A stretch of 14,285 bases of DNA from Oscillospiraceae bacterium (GTDB lineage Bacteria; Bacillota; Clostridia; Oscillospirales; Ruminococcaceae), in contig JAEDJF010000033.1 of the NCBI GenBank assembly GCA_016296485.1, positions 1-14,285 on the forward strand. The letters run 5' to 3'. Positions 6,987-14,285 of the stretch are shown here, piece after piece. Position numbers and translations under genes: made by a program. The notes beneath the pieces were generated by a model. The model did no database searches, was not told where the DNA came from, and saw nothing but the letters and a program-made list of their open reading frames with translations. Positions within the stretch are counted from its first letter, which is position 1; each line of letters starts with the position of its first letter.

Positions 6987-9900
6987 ATGACTAAAACCGT
7001 TGCGGAGGTTTTCGGAACGGAAACGGGTACCATTTTGTCCTCGGCGGAAATAATCGGAATGAGGATAGATATGGATTCCCGGGAGGTTACGGCTAAAATA
7101 AAGCCGGAAAAACCCGTACATAAAAGCGAAATATATGCTCTCCAACGGGAGCTTTGCGCGAAGCTGGGCGTTAAAAGCGTCCGGCTTAGTCCAGTTTATG
7201 ATCCGTCTTTGTTTACTTTGGACTATTACGGCGACCTCGTTGCGGAAGCCGGAGCCAGGGGAGCATACGTAAACGGCTTTTTCGTTGACAGCAAGGCGGA
7301 TTTTGACGGCGAGACCCTGACCATTGAGCTTGCCCACGGCGGGGCGGAAATGCTGACGAAGGAGCGCTGCGATGCCGTGCTCAAAAAGATAGTCCGTGAG
7401 GAATTCGGAAAAGACATAGATGTTGTTTTTACCGGCGTAACCGAGGTCGATAAAATAAGCGAGCCCGCGCCGGCGGTAAAAACCTCATTTGCGCCGAAAT
7501 CCGGCGAACCGAAGCCGAAGGCGCAGCCGCAGCCGCGCCCTGCGGCAAACGTTGCGGGCGGTTTCGATTCCGAGGGACTTCCGATAGACGTTTCGGAAAT
7601 GACTCTCGTAATGGGAAGACCCGTAAGACAACGCCCGATGAAGCTCATCGACGTGGATATGCAAAGCGGAAAGGTGACCGTCTGGGGCGATATTTTCGCC
7701 GTCGATTCGCGGGAGACGAGGGACGGCGAAAGCGTAATCGTTTCAATAATGATAAACGACCTCACAAGCTCCATCAGCCTTAAAGTTATTGCGAAAAAGA
7801 AGGACGCCGAAAACGTGCTCGCCCTCAAACCCGGAACTACTATCCTCGTAAACGGCGAGGCTTCTTTCGATAAATATGAGCACGATATAACTATCCGTCC
7901 AAGGGATGTATGTAAAGTAAAAAGACTTTATAGAACCGACGACGAGCCCGAAAAGCGCTTCGAGCTTCATCTGCATACAAATATGTCCCAGATGGACGGA
8001 GTGACCTCTGCGGAAAAGCTCGTAAACCGTGCTCACGAGTGGGGTCACCGGGGAATTGCCGTAACTGACCACGGCGTAGTGCAGGGCTTCCCGGAAATTA
8101 TGAACGCGGTAAATGCGCTCAAGGACAAAAACTTCAAGCCTGTTTTCGGCGTTGAAGCCTATTACGTGGACGACACCGTGAAGGCGGTTTATGGAAACCC
8201 GGACGTTGCGTTTGAAGATGAAATAATCGCTTTTGACCTTGAAACGACGGGGCTTTCCGCCGCAACGGAGAGAATAACCGAAATCGGCGCCGTCCGAATT
8301 GTGAACGGCGTCTTGCGGGACGAATTTTGTACCTTTGTGAACCCGGAGCGCCACATTCCCGAACGCATAACCGAGCTCACCGGAATAGACGATGCAATGG
8401 TCGCCGACGCTCCGAGCGAGGAGGAAGCCCTTAAGGAATTTTATAAATTCTGCGGAAATTCGAAATTCCTCGTGGCGCACAACGCCGGATTCGATACCAG
8501 CTTCCTCCGAGCCGCCAACAAGCGCCTCGGCTGGGATTTTGACTATCTTTACGCCGATACCGTGGCAATGGCGCGCTCGATGTATCCGGACCTTAAAAAC
8601 CATAAGCTCGACACGGTGGGTCATTATCTCAAGCTCCCGCCCTTTAACCACCACAGAGCCTGCGACGATGCCCGGGAGCTCGCGCAGATTCTTGTAAAAA
8701 TGATGGAGGAGCTTCGGGAAAAACAGCATATCGACAACTTTTCCGAGCTCAACGGCGTTCTTCGCGGCGCGGACCCGAGGAAGCTCCCGACCTATCACCA
8801 AATTATAATTGCAAAAACCCAGCGTGGGCTTAAAAATCTCTATGAGCTCGTTTCAAAAGCCCACGTTGAGTATTACCGGAAGCGCCCCCGCGTTCCGAAA
8901 AGCCTTCTGATGAAGCTTAGGGAAGGGCTTATTATCGGCTCAGCCTGTGAAGCTGGCGAGCTTTACAGTGCTGTGCGCGAGGGAAAACCCCACGAGGAAC
9001 TTGTGGAAATAGCGAGTTTCTACGATTTTCTCGAGATACAGCCCCTCGGAAACAACGCCTATATGCTCCGGGACGGCAAAGCCAGAGACGAAGAACAGCT
9101 TCGGGATTGGAACCGCCAGATTGTAGCCCTCGGCGAGGAGCTGGGAATTCCCGTTGCCGCCACCGGCGACGTCCATTTTCTCGACCCGGAGGACGCCGAT
9201 TACCGCAAGATAATCCAGTATTCACAGGGCTACGGCGACGCCGACAACCAGGCTCCGCTGTATTTCAAGACCACCCGCGAGATGCTCGACGAGTTTTCCT
9301 ACCTCGGCGAAGAAAAGGCGAGGGAGGTCGTAATAACCGTTCCCAATGCCATCGCCGACCAGTGCGATATGCTGAAACCAATCCTCGACGGAACCTATAC
9401 ACCGTATATTGAGGGCGCGGAGGAGGACCTCCAGAACCGATGCTGGAAACGCGCGTATGAGATTTACGGCGAAGATAAAGGCGACGGCGAGGGTAAAAAG
9501 CTTCCCGAGATAGTTGAAAAACGCCTTGGCAAGGAGCTCGACTCAATCATTAAACACGGCTACGCCGTGCTCTACGTAATCGCCCAGAAGCTTGTTACCA
9601 AGTCCAACGAGGACGGGTACCAGGTGGGTTCCCGTGGCTCCGTCGGCTCGTCCTTCGTCGCCACAATGAGCGGAATTTCGGAGGTAAACCCTCTTCCGCC
9701 GCACTACGTCTGCCCAAATTGCGGTCACAGCGAGTTTGTTGACGACGGCAGCGTAGGTTCGGGCTTCGACCTTCCGCCGAAAAAATGTACGGTTTGCGGA
9801 ACCGACTATAAGCGCGACGGTCACGATATACCTTTTGAAACCTTCCTCGGTTTCCACGGCGACAAAGCGCCGGATATTGACCTTAACTTCTCCGGCGAGT

Positions 9901-11306
9901 ACCAGTTCTGGGCTCACCGCTATACGGAGGAGCTTTTCGGCAAGGACCACGTTTTCAAAGCCGGAACAATCGGCGCAGTCGCCGACAAGACCGGCTTCGG
10001 TTACGTAAAAAGATACTGTGAGGACAAGGGGATAGTTTACCATAAAGCGGAGGAAACCCGCCTTGCAATGGGCTGTACCGGCGTAAAACGCACCACCGGT
10101 CAGCACCCGGGCGGAATGGTCGTTATCCCTACCGGGTACGATATAACGGACTTTTGCCCGATGCAGCACCCGGCGGACGACGCCGAGTCCGATATGCTCA
10201 CGACGCATTTCGACTTCCACGCCCTCCACGATACTATCCTGAAGCTTGACGAGCTGGGACACGATGTTCCGACGCTCTGTAAACACCTTGAGGACCTTAC
10301 GGGCGTAAAGGTCACGGACGTGCCTATGAGTGACGAAAAGGTGTACAGCCTCTTTACTTCTCCAGAAGCCCTCGGCGTAACGCCGGAGCAGATAGACTGC
10401 CAGACCGGAAGCCTTGCACTTCCAGAGCTCGGAACCGGATTTGTTAGGGGAATGCTCCTTGACACAAGGCCGAAGAACTTCGCCGAGCTCATACAGATAG
10501 CCGGTCTTTCACACGGCACCGACGTTTGGCTCGGCAACGCACAGGAGCTCATCAAAAACGGCACCTGTACCATCGCGAACGTAATCGGTACCCGTGACAG
10601 CATTATGACCGACCTTATCCGCTACGGTCTCGAGCCGGGAATGGCGTTTAAAATTATGGAGATTACCCGTAAGGGCAAGGCGAAAAAGCTCCTCACCGAT
10701 GAGCACAAGGCGGCAATGCGTGAGCACGGCGTGCCGGAATGGTACATAGACAGCTGTCTTAAAATCAAGTATATGTTCCCGAAAGCCCACGCCGCCGCTT
10801 ACCAGATAGGCGCAATAAGGCTCGCCTATTTTAAGGTGTATTATCCCGTTGAATTTTACGCCGCAGTATTTACGGTTCGCGGCGACGACCTTGACGGCGG
10901 AATCGTTATGAAAGGTCACGAAGCGGTGAAGCGCCGCATCAAGGAGATGCGCTCGATGGAGAGCCTCAATAAGGGCGAGGAGGACCAGCTCACAATGCTC
11001 GAAATCGCCAACGAGATGCTCGCCCGTGGGTACGAAGTCCTTCCTGTGGACCTCTATAAGTCCACTGCGAACAGATACGTGCCGGAAGACGGAAAGCTGC
11101 GGCTGCCCTTCGTTTCGCTCAAAGGGCTCGGCGTAAACGCCGCGAAGCAGCTTGAGGAGGCGGGCAAAAAAGGGGAGTACATTTCCGTTGACGATATAAG
11201 CGTCCGCTCGGGCGTCGGCTCCGGCGTAATGGATATTCTCCGCACCAACGGCGTGCTCAAAGGTCTTCCCGAAAGCCGCCAGATGAGCTTCTTTGAAATG
11301 GGGTGA
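6987..11306 (+). CDS. polC: DNA polymerase III alpha subunit, PolC type, with 3'-5' exonuclease
   Basis: PolC is the main replicative polymerase of Firmicutes, with built-in proofreading. The 1439-residue protein is full length and uninterrupted. Order: N-terminal domain (1-150), Pro/Ala/Lys-rich linker (155-190), OB fold (about 215-310), PHP part one (HLHTNMSQMDG at 328-338), inserted DEDDh exonuclease (about 410-575: Asp417, Glu419, Asp503, His556, Asp561), PHP part two to about 760, then the polymerase. GSRGSVGSSF (881-890), four zinc cysteines (CPNC 909-912, CTVC 934-937), PDIDLNF (962-968) with two catalytic aspartates, TTHFDFH (1072-1078) and KYMFPKAHAAAY (1261-1272) mark it. QMSFF (1432-1436) near the end resembles a beta-clamp binding motif. 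The ribosome site is weak, so coupling to ispG, ending 4 nt upstream, is likely. In B. subtilis proS lies before polC; here ispG does. Confidence 0.98.
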   Translation: MTKTVAEVFGTETGTILSSAEIIGMRIDMDSREVTAKIKPEKPVHKSEIYALQRELCAKLGVKSVRLSPVYDPSLFTLDYYGDLVAEAGARGAYVNGFFVDSKADFDGETLTIELAHGGAEMLTKERCDAVLKKIVREEFGKDIDVVFTGVTEVDKISEPAPAVKTSFAPKSGEPKPKAQPQPRPAANVAGGFDSEGLPIDVSEMTLVMGRPVRQRPMKLIDVDMQSGKVTVWGDIFAVDSRETRDGESVIVSIMINDLTSSISLKVIAKKKDAENVLALKPGTTILVNGEASFDKYEHDITIRPRDVCKVKRLYRTDDEPEKRFELHLHTNMSQMDGVTSAEKLVNRAHEWGHRGIAVTDHGVVQGFPEIMNAVNALKDKNFKPVFGVEAYYVDDTVKAVYGNPDVAFEDEIIAFDLETTGLSAATERITEIGAVRIVNGVLRDEFCTFVNPERHIPERITELTGIDDAMVADAPSEEEALKEFYKFCGNSKFLVAHNAGFDTSFLRAANKRLGWDFDYLYADTVAMARSMYPDLKNHKLDTVGHYLKLPPFNHHRACDDARELAQILVKMMEELREKQHIDNFSELNGVLRGADPRKLPTYHQIIIAKTQRGLKNLYELVSKAHVEYYRKRPRVPKSLLMKLREGLIIGSACEAGELYSAVREGKPHEELVEIASFYDFLEIQPLGNNAYMLRDGKARDEEQLRDWNRQIVALGEELGIPVAATGDVHFLDPEDADYRKIIQYSQGYGDADNQAPLYFKTTREMLDEFSYLGEEKAREVVITVPNAIADQCDMLKPILDGTYTPYIEGAEEDLQNRCWKRAYEIYGEDKGDGEGKKLPEIVEKRLGKELDSIIKHGYAVLYVIAQKLVTKSNEDGYQVGSRGSVGSSFVATMSGISEVNPLPPHYVCPNCGHSEFVDDGSVGSGFDLPPKKCTVCGTDYKRDGHDIPFETFLGFHGDKAPDIDLNFSGEYQFWAHRYTEELFGKDHVFKAGTIGAVADKTGFGYVKRYCEDKGIVYHKAEETRLAMGCTGVKRTTGQHPGGMVVIPTGYDITDFCPMQHPADDAESDMLTTHFDFHALHDTILKLDELGHDVPTLCKHLEDLTGVKVTDVPMSDEKVYSLFTSPEALGVTPEQIDCQTGSLALPELGTGFVRGMLLDTRPKNFAELIQIAGLSHGTDVWLGNAQELIKNGTCTIANVIGTRDSIMTDLIRYGLEPGMAFKIMEITRKGKAKKLLTDEHKAAMREHGVPEWYIDSCLKIKYMFPKAHAAAYQIGAIRLAYFKVYYPVEFYAAVFTVRGDDLDGGIVMKGHEAVKRRIKEMRSMESLNKGEEDQLTMLEIANEMLARGYEVLPVDLYKSTANRYVPEDGKLRLPFVSLKGLGVNAAKQLEEAGKKGEYISVDDISVRSGVGSGVMDILRTNGVLKGLPESRQMSFFEMG

Positions 11307-11310
11307 AAAG

Positions 11311-12240
11311 ATGATATATCTTGACGGAAGCCGGTTTTTCTTCGATATAGAGGGCTGTTTCTCGAAGCTTGTTTCCGCCGCAAGGGCGGAAACCGCCGCC
11401 CCGGGCGGCGAAGAAGCCGAAAAGCTCTGTAAGGGCTTCGCAAAATATTACGGCACCGCGCCCGAAAATGTAAGGGCGGGAAAGGACTATCCGACCCTGC
11501 TCCGGGGAATTTTGCCGAAGGGCTGTAAGGCTGTAATTCCGGATTTTGACGATTGCAGAAAGTTTTTTATCGCAAGTTTCCCGGGAAATGAGCCGCTTAT
11601 TTTTAAAAAGCCCGCCGATATGAAGCTTCGCCCGGCGGTTCTTGCCGCCTTTGCGGCGGAAAATTCCGCCGACGTGATTTTTCTTTCGAGCCCTTGTTGC
11701 CCGACCTCCCTTGAAATGACTTTGGCGGAAATCGAAACCCTTGTTAAAGGAACGGGCGCTATGGTAATAGTTGACGAAAGCCGCCTTGTGGAGGACGAAA
11801 ACTCCGCGATAAAGCTCATTTCGGGGAGCGCTAATCTCACCGTGCTCAAAAAGCTCCGCTTCGGCGGCGAGCCGGTGCTCGCGGCGGGAACGAATCTTCC
11901 GCGCTTTGCTTCGGGCGTCGCCGCCCCGGACGAAGCCGCGGCGGCGGTAATTTTTGAGCATGACTCCGCGCTCAAAACCGCCCGCAGAAAGCTTGAGGAC
12001 AGCCGCGACAGCCTTTATATCCGAATCAAAAAGCTCGCGGTGAGGTATGATTCCGTCGAGCGACTCTATCGCTCAAAAGCCGACTGCGTCTTTTTAAAAG
12101 TGAAAGACGCCGAGGAGAAGGCAAAGCTCCTTGCCGAAAGCGGAATAACCGTAAGGAATGACGGCGACTATCTCTGTATCTTTGCCGGCGACAAGCCGGA
12201 AAACGAAGCGGTGCTGAAAGCGCTGGAAAAAATCCTTTAA
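11311..12240 (+). CDS. Degenerate HisC/CobD-like fold-type I aminotransferase homologue, probably catalytically dead
   Basis: The 309 residues can be laid along histidinol-phosphate aminotransferase and CobD, but cofactor residues are replaced. SSPCCPTS (126-133) aligns with the NPNNPTG loop, leaving Cys130 where the PLP-contacting Asn is expected. VIVDES (152-157) keeps the pyridine-binding Asp155, but the usual Tyr three residues later is Arg158. VLKKLRFGGEPVLAAG (178-193) aligns with VLRSLTKFYALPGLRIG, placing Arg183 at the Schiff-base Lys and Ala191 at the phosphate-binding Arg. GITVR (279-282 region) is kept, but YLCIFAG (287-293) has Cys289 at the substrate-carboxylate Arg. The alignment was made by eye from memory. 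The frame is intact, so this looks like a maintained non-enzymatic or repurposed protein rather than a decaying pseudogene. ATG 11311 follows GGGGTG (11300-11305) and begins 4 nt after the polC stop, so it is probably co-transcribed. The role is unknown. Confidence 0.75.
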   Translation: MIYLDGSRFFFDIEGCFSKLVSAARAETAAPGGEEAEKLCKGFAKYYGTAPENVRAGKDYPTLLRGILPKGCKAVIPDFDDCRKFFIASFPGNEPLIFKKPADMKLRPAVLAAFAAENSADVIFLSSPCCPTSLEMTLAEIETLVKGTGAMVIVDESRLVEDENSAIKLISGSANLTVLKKLRFGGEPVLAAGTNLPRFASGVAAPDEAAAAVIFEHDSALKTARRKLEDSRDSLYIRIKKLAVRYDSVERLYRSKADCVFLKVKDAEEKAKLLAESGITVRNDGDYLCIFAGDKPENEAVLKALEKIL

Positions 12241-12243
12241 AAG

Positions 12244-12275
12244 AAAAAATCCGGACCCAAGGTCCGGATTTTTTT
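12244..12275. terminator. Bidirectional Rho-independent terminator between converging genes
   Basis: A 9-bp perfect stem (12249-12257 with 12261-12269, loop CAA) is flanked by an A-run (12244-12249) and a T-run (12269-12275), so it acts on both strands. It ends the polC-side cluster and the minus-strand pseudouridine synthase gene, whose stop codon overlaps the T-run. Confidence 0.93.
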
Positions 12276-13242
12276 AAAGCATTTCTTTCGGAATTTTAAA
12301 GCCCAGCTTATCCAAAAACCAGGCGTCATGCACCGTGAAGCACCGCCCATTAAGGTATTCAAGGTGCTCCGCGTCCTGCTCAAACTTAAAGGTGAGCTTA
12401 TAGGAGCAAAGCGCCTGCCAGGTGAAGCCGCGCCCGTCCTTCGCCTTGCCGTATTTCGTGTCGCCGATGAGCGGATGCCCGATGGCGGCGAACTGTGCCC
12501 TTATCTGGTGGGTCCTTCCGGTAAGAAGCTCCGCTTCAACAAGGCTTATTCCGTCGTGGGACGAGAGAACGGTGTATTTCGTCTTGGCGGTTTTTGCGCC
12601 GGGGGCGGGGGAGGCGAGAGCCTCGACGGTGTTCGTCTTTTCGTTCTTAAGGATATAGTGCTCAAGCACTCCGCTTTGTTTTTTCGGCGTGCCTTTCACG
12701 ACGCAGAGGTACTTTTTCTCGAGCTCACGGTCCTTGATTTTGTCGTTGAGCACCCGGAGGGTGGCGGCGTTTTTCGCCGCGATAACTATGCCGCAGGTGT
12801 TGCGGTCGATGCGGTTGCAAAGGGCGGGAACGAAGGAATTTTCGCTTTGCGGCTCGTATTCGCCCTTTTTGTAAAGGTAATGCTGGATTCTTGCGATGAG
12901 AGTATCAGCGCACCAGTCGTTGCCCTCGTGGACGAGGAGCCCTGCGGGCTTGTTGCAAAGGAGGACGTTTTTGTCCTCGTAAACGACGTCAACGCTCGAC
13001 GGCGCCAGCATAAATTCCGGGCGCTTGCTCTCCGCCTCGAAAAACTCGTCCGAAACGTAGCATTCGACAATATCGCCCTCGTTTAGCCTGTCGGAAATCT
13101 CGCAGCGCTTTCCGTTGAGCTTTATCCTTTTAATTCGGATGTATTTATATAAAAGCCCTTTCGGGAGCTTCGGAACGGCTTTTGTGATGAATTTGTCGAG
13201 CCGCTGTCCGGAGTCGTTTTTTGTGATTTTAAATTCTCTCAT
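12274..13242 (-). CDS. RluA-family pseudouridine synthase with S4 domain
   Basis: Enzymes of this family isomerise specific uridines in 23S rRNA (RluC, RluD) or tRNA to pseudouridine. The 322-residue protein has an N-terminal S4 RNA-binding domain (about 13-65, with RLDKFI and KLNGKR) and a catalytic domain starting near 85. LLCNKPAGLLVHEG (94-107) and NRIDRNTCGIVIAAKN (143-158) hold motif II; Asp146 is the catalytic aspartate, with Asn-Arg-Ile-Asp in place of the common HRLD. LLTGRTHQIRAQF (239-251) and GHPLIGDTKYG (255-265) are also diagnostic. The target uridine cannot be told. AAGAGG on the minus strand (complement of 13251-13256) is 8 nt from the ATG. The gene is monocistronic, diverges from radC and shares a terminator with the polC-side cluster. 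Confidence 0.94.
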   Translation of the reverse strand: MREFKITKNDSGQRLDKFITKAVPKLPKGLLYKYIRIKRIKLNGKRCEISDRLNEGDIVECYVSDEFFEAESKRPEFMLAPSSVDVVYEDKNVLLCNKPAGLLVHEGNDWCADTLIARIQHYLYKKGEYEPQSENSFVPALCNRIDRNTCGIVIAAKNAATLRVLNDKIKDRELEKKYLCVVKGTPKKQSGVLEHYILKNEKTNTVEALASPAPGAKTAKTKYTVLSSHDGISLVEAELLTGRTHQIRAQFAAIGHPLIGDTKYGKAKDGRGFTWQALCSYKLTFKFEQDAEHLEYLNGRCFTVHDAWFLDKLGFKIPKEML

Positions 13243-13254
13243 TTAAAATACCTC

Positions 13255-13283
13255 TTGTTTACGGGATATATAAAGAGTATAAT
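13255..13283 (+). promoter_or_regulatory. Predicted sigma-A promoter for radC
   Basis: A perfect TATAAT (13278-13283) lies 17 nt after a poor -35, TTGTTT (13255-13260, three of six matches). The start of transcription would be near 13290, giving a leader of about 40 nt. The -10 overlaps the -10 of the divergent promoter. Confidence 0.5.
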
Positions 13284-13304
13284 ATTTTATATAACAATTA
13301 TCAA
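13276..13304 (-). promoter_or_regulatory. Predicted sigma-A promoter for the pseudouridine synthase gene
   Basis: Read on the minus strand, TTGATA (complement of 13299-13304) and TATACT (complement of 13276-13281) are 17 nt apart, each with five of six consensus matches. Transcription would start near 13269, about 27 nt before the gene's ATG. Confidence 0.65.
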
Positions 13305-13316
13305 GTAAAATCGAAG

Positions 13317-13324
13317 AAGGAGGG
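13317..13324 (+). promoter_or_regulatory. Ribosome binding site that decides the radC start
   Basis: AAGGAGGG lies 7 nt before a TTG (13332) in the radC frame. The nearby ATG at 13339 is in another frame, so TTG is the likely start. Confidence 0.85.
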
Positions 13325-13331
13325 CTCTGTT

Positions 13332-14021
13332 TTGGGAAATGAACATACGGGACACCGCAAAAGGCTCAAAAACCGCTTTGCAACGAGTGGACTTGACGAC
13401 TTTGAACCCCATAACATTCTAGAGCTTCTTTTGTTTTACGTGATTCCCCAGAGGGATACCAACCCCATAGCCCATAGGCTCATAAACCGTTTCGGAAGCT
13501 TCAGCGCAGTCCTCGACGCAAAGGTTGAGGACCTTATGGAAGTTGAGGGAATGGGCCGAAGCTCGGCGGAATATCTGACAATGTTCTCACAGGTTGCGAG
13601 AAAATATCTTGAGGATAAAGCCGAAATTGTAAGCTCCGCCACAGGGTCGGCGGACATAGGCGGGCTTTTCCTCACGAAATACGTCGGCGTGACCGACGAA
13701 CAGGTGATGCTTGCAACTTTTGACAATAAAAACAGGCTGATAAACTGCAAAACCATCTACAAAGGGGACATAATAAAATCGACGGTTCCGATGCGGAAAG
13801 TTGTGGAGGAAGCCCTTGCAACCAAGGCGACAAGGGTCGTCCTTGCCCACAATCACCCGGGCGGGCTTCCGCTTCCGTCGCCGGAGGATATGGTTACGAC
13901 TATGAATATCGGCGACCTTCTCTATCAAATTGACGTGGAACTTGTTGACCACATTATCGTCGGTCACGACGATTACGTTTCAATGGCGGCAAGCGGATAT
14001 AAAATGAGAAGAAAAAATTAA
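13332..14021 (+). CDS. radC: RadC family JAB/MPN-domain protein
   Basis: The 229-residue protein has the family's two parts. The N-terminal helix-hairpin-helix region (about 25-95, including ILELLLFYVIPQRDTNPIA and VEGMGRSSAEYLTMF) suggests DNA binding. The C-terminal MPN+ domain (about 105-225) carries the metalloprotease-like signature HNHPGG plus SPED: His173, His175 and Asp186 are the predicted zinc ligands. The name comes from an E. coli mutation later traced to another gene, and the true role is unsettled; a part in DNA repair or recombination is not established. The start is TTG behind a near-perfect ribosome site. It is a single gene with its own promoter, divergent from the pseudouridine synthase gene. 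I see no clear terminator after it. Confidence 0.95.
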   Translation: MGNEHTGHRKRLKNRFATSGLDDFEPHNILELLLFYVIPQRDTNPIAHRLINRFGSFSAVLDAKVEDLMEVEGMGRSSAEYLTMFSQVARKYLEDKAEIVSSATGSADIGGLFLTKYVGVTDEQVMLATFDNKNRLINCKTIYKGDIIKSTVPMRKVVEEALATKATRVVLAHNHPGGLPLPSPEDMVTTMNIGDLLYQIDVELVDHIIVGHDDYVSMAASGYKMRRKN

Positions 14022-14027
14022 AAAGGT

Positions 14028-14056
14028 TTGCAAGTTGGCTTAATCTGTGGTAAAAT
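14028..14056 (+). promoter_or_regulatory. Upstream tandem promoter before the DUF177 gene (extended -10)
   Basis: TTGCAA (14028-14033, four of six) is followed after 17 nt by TAAAAT (14051-14056, five of six), and TGG immediately before the -10 fits the extended TGn element. It starts 7 nt after the radC stop. It would give a leader of roughly 100 nt. Confidence 0.45.
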
Positions 14057-14107
14057 TCTAATGTTATGATTTTATGCTGATAATTTGGAAAAACGGGGAA
14101 AAACCGC

Positions 14108-14136
14108 TTGACAAAAGCATATTATACATATATAAT
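14108..14136 (+). promoter_or_regulatory. Perfect-consensus sigma-A promoter before the DUF177 gene
   Basis: TTGACA (14108-14113) and TATAAT (14131-14136) are separated by 17 nt, with every consensus position matched. Transcription should start near 14143, about 23 nt before the ATG. A strong promoter fits an operon that usually encodes ribosomal protein L32 next. Confidence 0.9.
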
Positions 14137-14165
14137 AATTTCCGTGGCGTTGCGAGGGATTGCTG

Positions 14166-14285
14166 ATGATTATTGATATTAAAGAATTGTTCGATGCGCC
14201 AGGCACTGAAATTCCGCTCAGCGGCGAGGTTGACCTCTCCGGGGTGGATATCTGGGGGGAGAAAATCTTTTCTTCGCCCGTGCGG
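14166..14285 (+). CDS. YceD/DUF177 family protein, N-terminal 40 residues (cut by window end)
   Basis: Only the first 40 residues are present. They match the N-terminus expected of the YceD/DUF177 family: MIIDIKELFDAPGTEI, then a SGEVDLSGVDI strand pair and GEKIFSSPV. These proteins are usually encoded directly before rpmF (ribosomal protein L32) and plsX (phospholipid synthesis), and have been linked to large-subunit rRNA accumulation in bacteria and plants. GAGGG (14154-14158) lies 7 nt before the ATG. Two tandem promoters precede it. The length and the downstream genes cannot be seen here. Confidence 0.8.
   Translation, partial: MIIDIKELFDAPGTEIPLSGEVDLSGVDIWGEKIFSSPVR

Noticed and set aside
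7743..8801. Long open frame on the minus strand, 352 codons
   Set aside because: It lies wholly inside polC on the opposite strand, and the polC protein there is clearly conserved. It is a by-product of GC-biased codon use.
12328..13086. Long open frame on the plus strand, 252 codons
   Set aside because: It is antisense to the pseudouridine synthase, which has full family motifs and its own ribosome site. The antisense product has no recognisable domain.
14022..14107. Possible radC terminator or riboswitch in the gap after radC
   Set aside because: I found no stable hairpin with a T-tract; CGGGG-AAAAA-CCG near 14093-14105 is too weak. Only promoter elements are supported there.
1..14285. 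CRISPR array, insertion sequence, tRNA or rRNA gene
   Set aside because: No regularly spaced repeats, transposase motifs, terminal inverted repeats or cloverleaf-like sequences were seen on either strand.

Overview
The window looks like a chromosomal segment of a Gram-positive anaerobe of the Clostridia, probably near the Oscillospirales/Ruminococcaceae. The grounds are a PolC-type replicative polymerase (found in Firmicutes and relatives), the Firmicutes gene order frr-uppS-cdsA-dxr-rseP-ispG-polC, strong AGGAGG-like ribosome binding sites, sigma-A promoters and three TTG starts. The taxonomic placement is inference from gene order and protein style; no database was searched.

Layout. (1) 1-613: a bacterial microcompartment shell protein of the tandem-domain PduT type, ending in a strong terminator; it is probably the last gene of a locus lying to the left. 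(2) 614-12275: a promoter and a long co-directional cluster, pyrH (UMP kinase), frr (ribosome recycling), uppS, cdsA, dxr, rseP, ispG, polC and a degenerate HisC/CobD-like aminotransferase homologue. From dxr onward the genes are 3-10 nt apart, which suggests one transcript with translational coupling. (3) 12274-13242: an RluA-family pseudouridine synthase on the minus strand, converging on the cluster through a shared bidirectional terminator. (4) 13243-13331: a short divergent intergenic region with two overlapping promoters, then radC. (5) 14022-14165: a leader with two tandem sigma-A promoters, one a perfect consensus, driving a YceD/DUF177 protein cut by the window end; rpmF and plsX would be expected next.

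How the genes work together. dxr and ispG are steps of the MEP isoprenoid pathway, and uppS turns its products into undecaprenyl diphosphate, the cell-wall lipid carrier. cdsA makes CDP-diacylglycerol for phospholipids and rseP is a membrane protease. pyrH supplies UDP for nucleic acids and wall precursors, frr recycles ribosomes and polC replicates the chromosome. The cluster is thus a growth and envelope module.

Most of the window is conserved housekeeping sequence, and I see no new defence or mobile system, no CRISPR array, no insertion sequence and no tRNA or rRNA gene. The points most worth a second look are the aminotransferase homologue after polC, which seems to have lost nearly all cofactor and substrate residues; the Fe-S type microcompartment protein abutting pyrH where rpsB-tsf would usually be; a perfect palindrome before dxr; hairpins in the pyrH leader and between pyrH and frr; and the interlocked divergent promoters between the pseudouridine synthase gene and radC.
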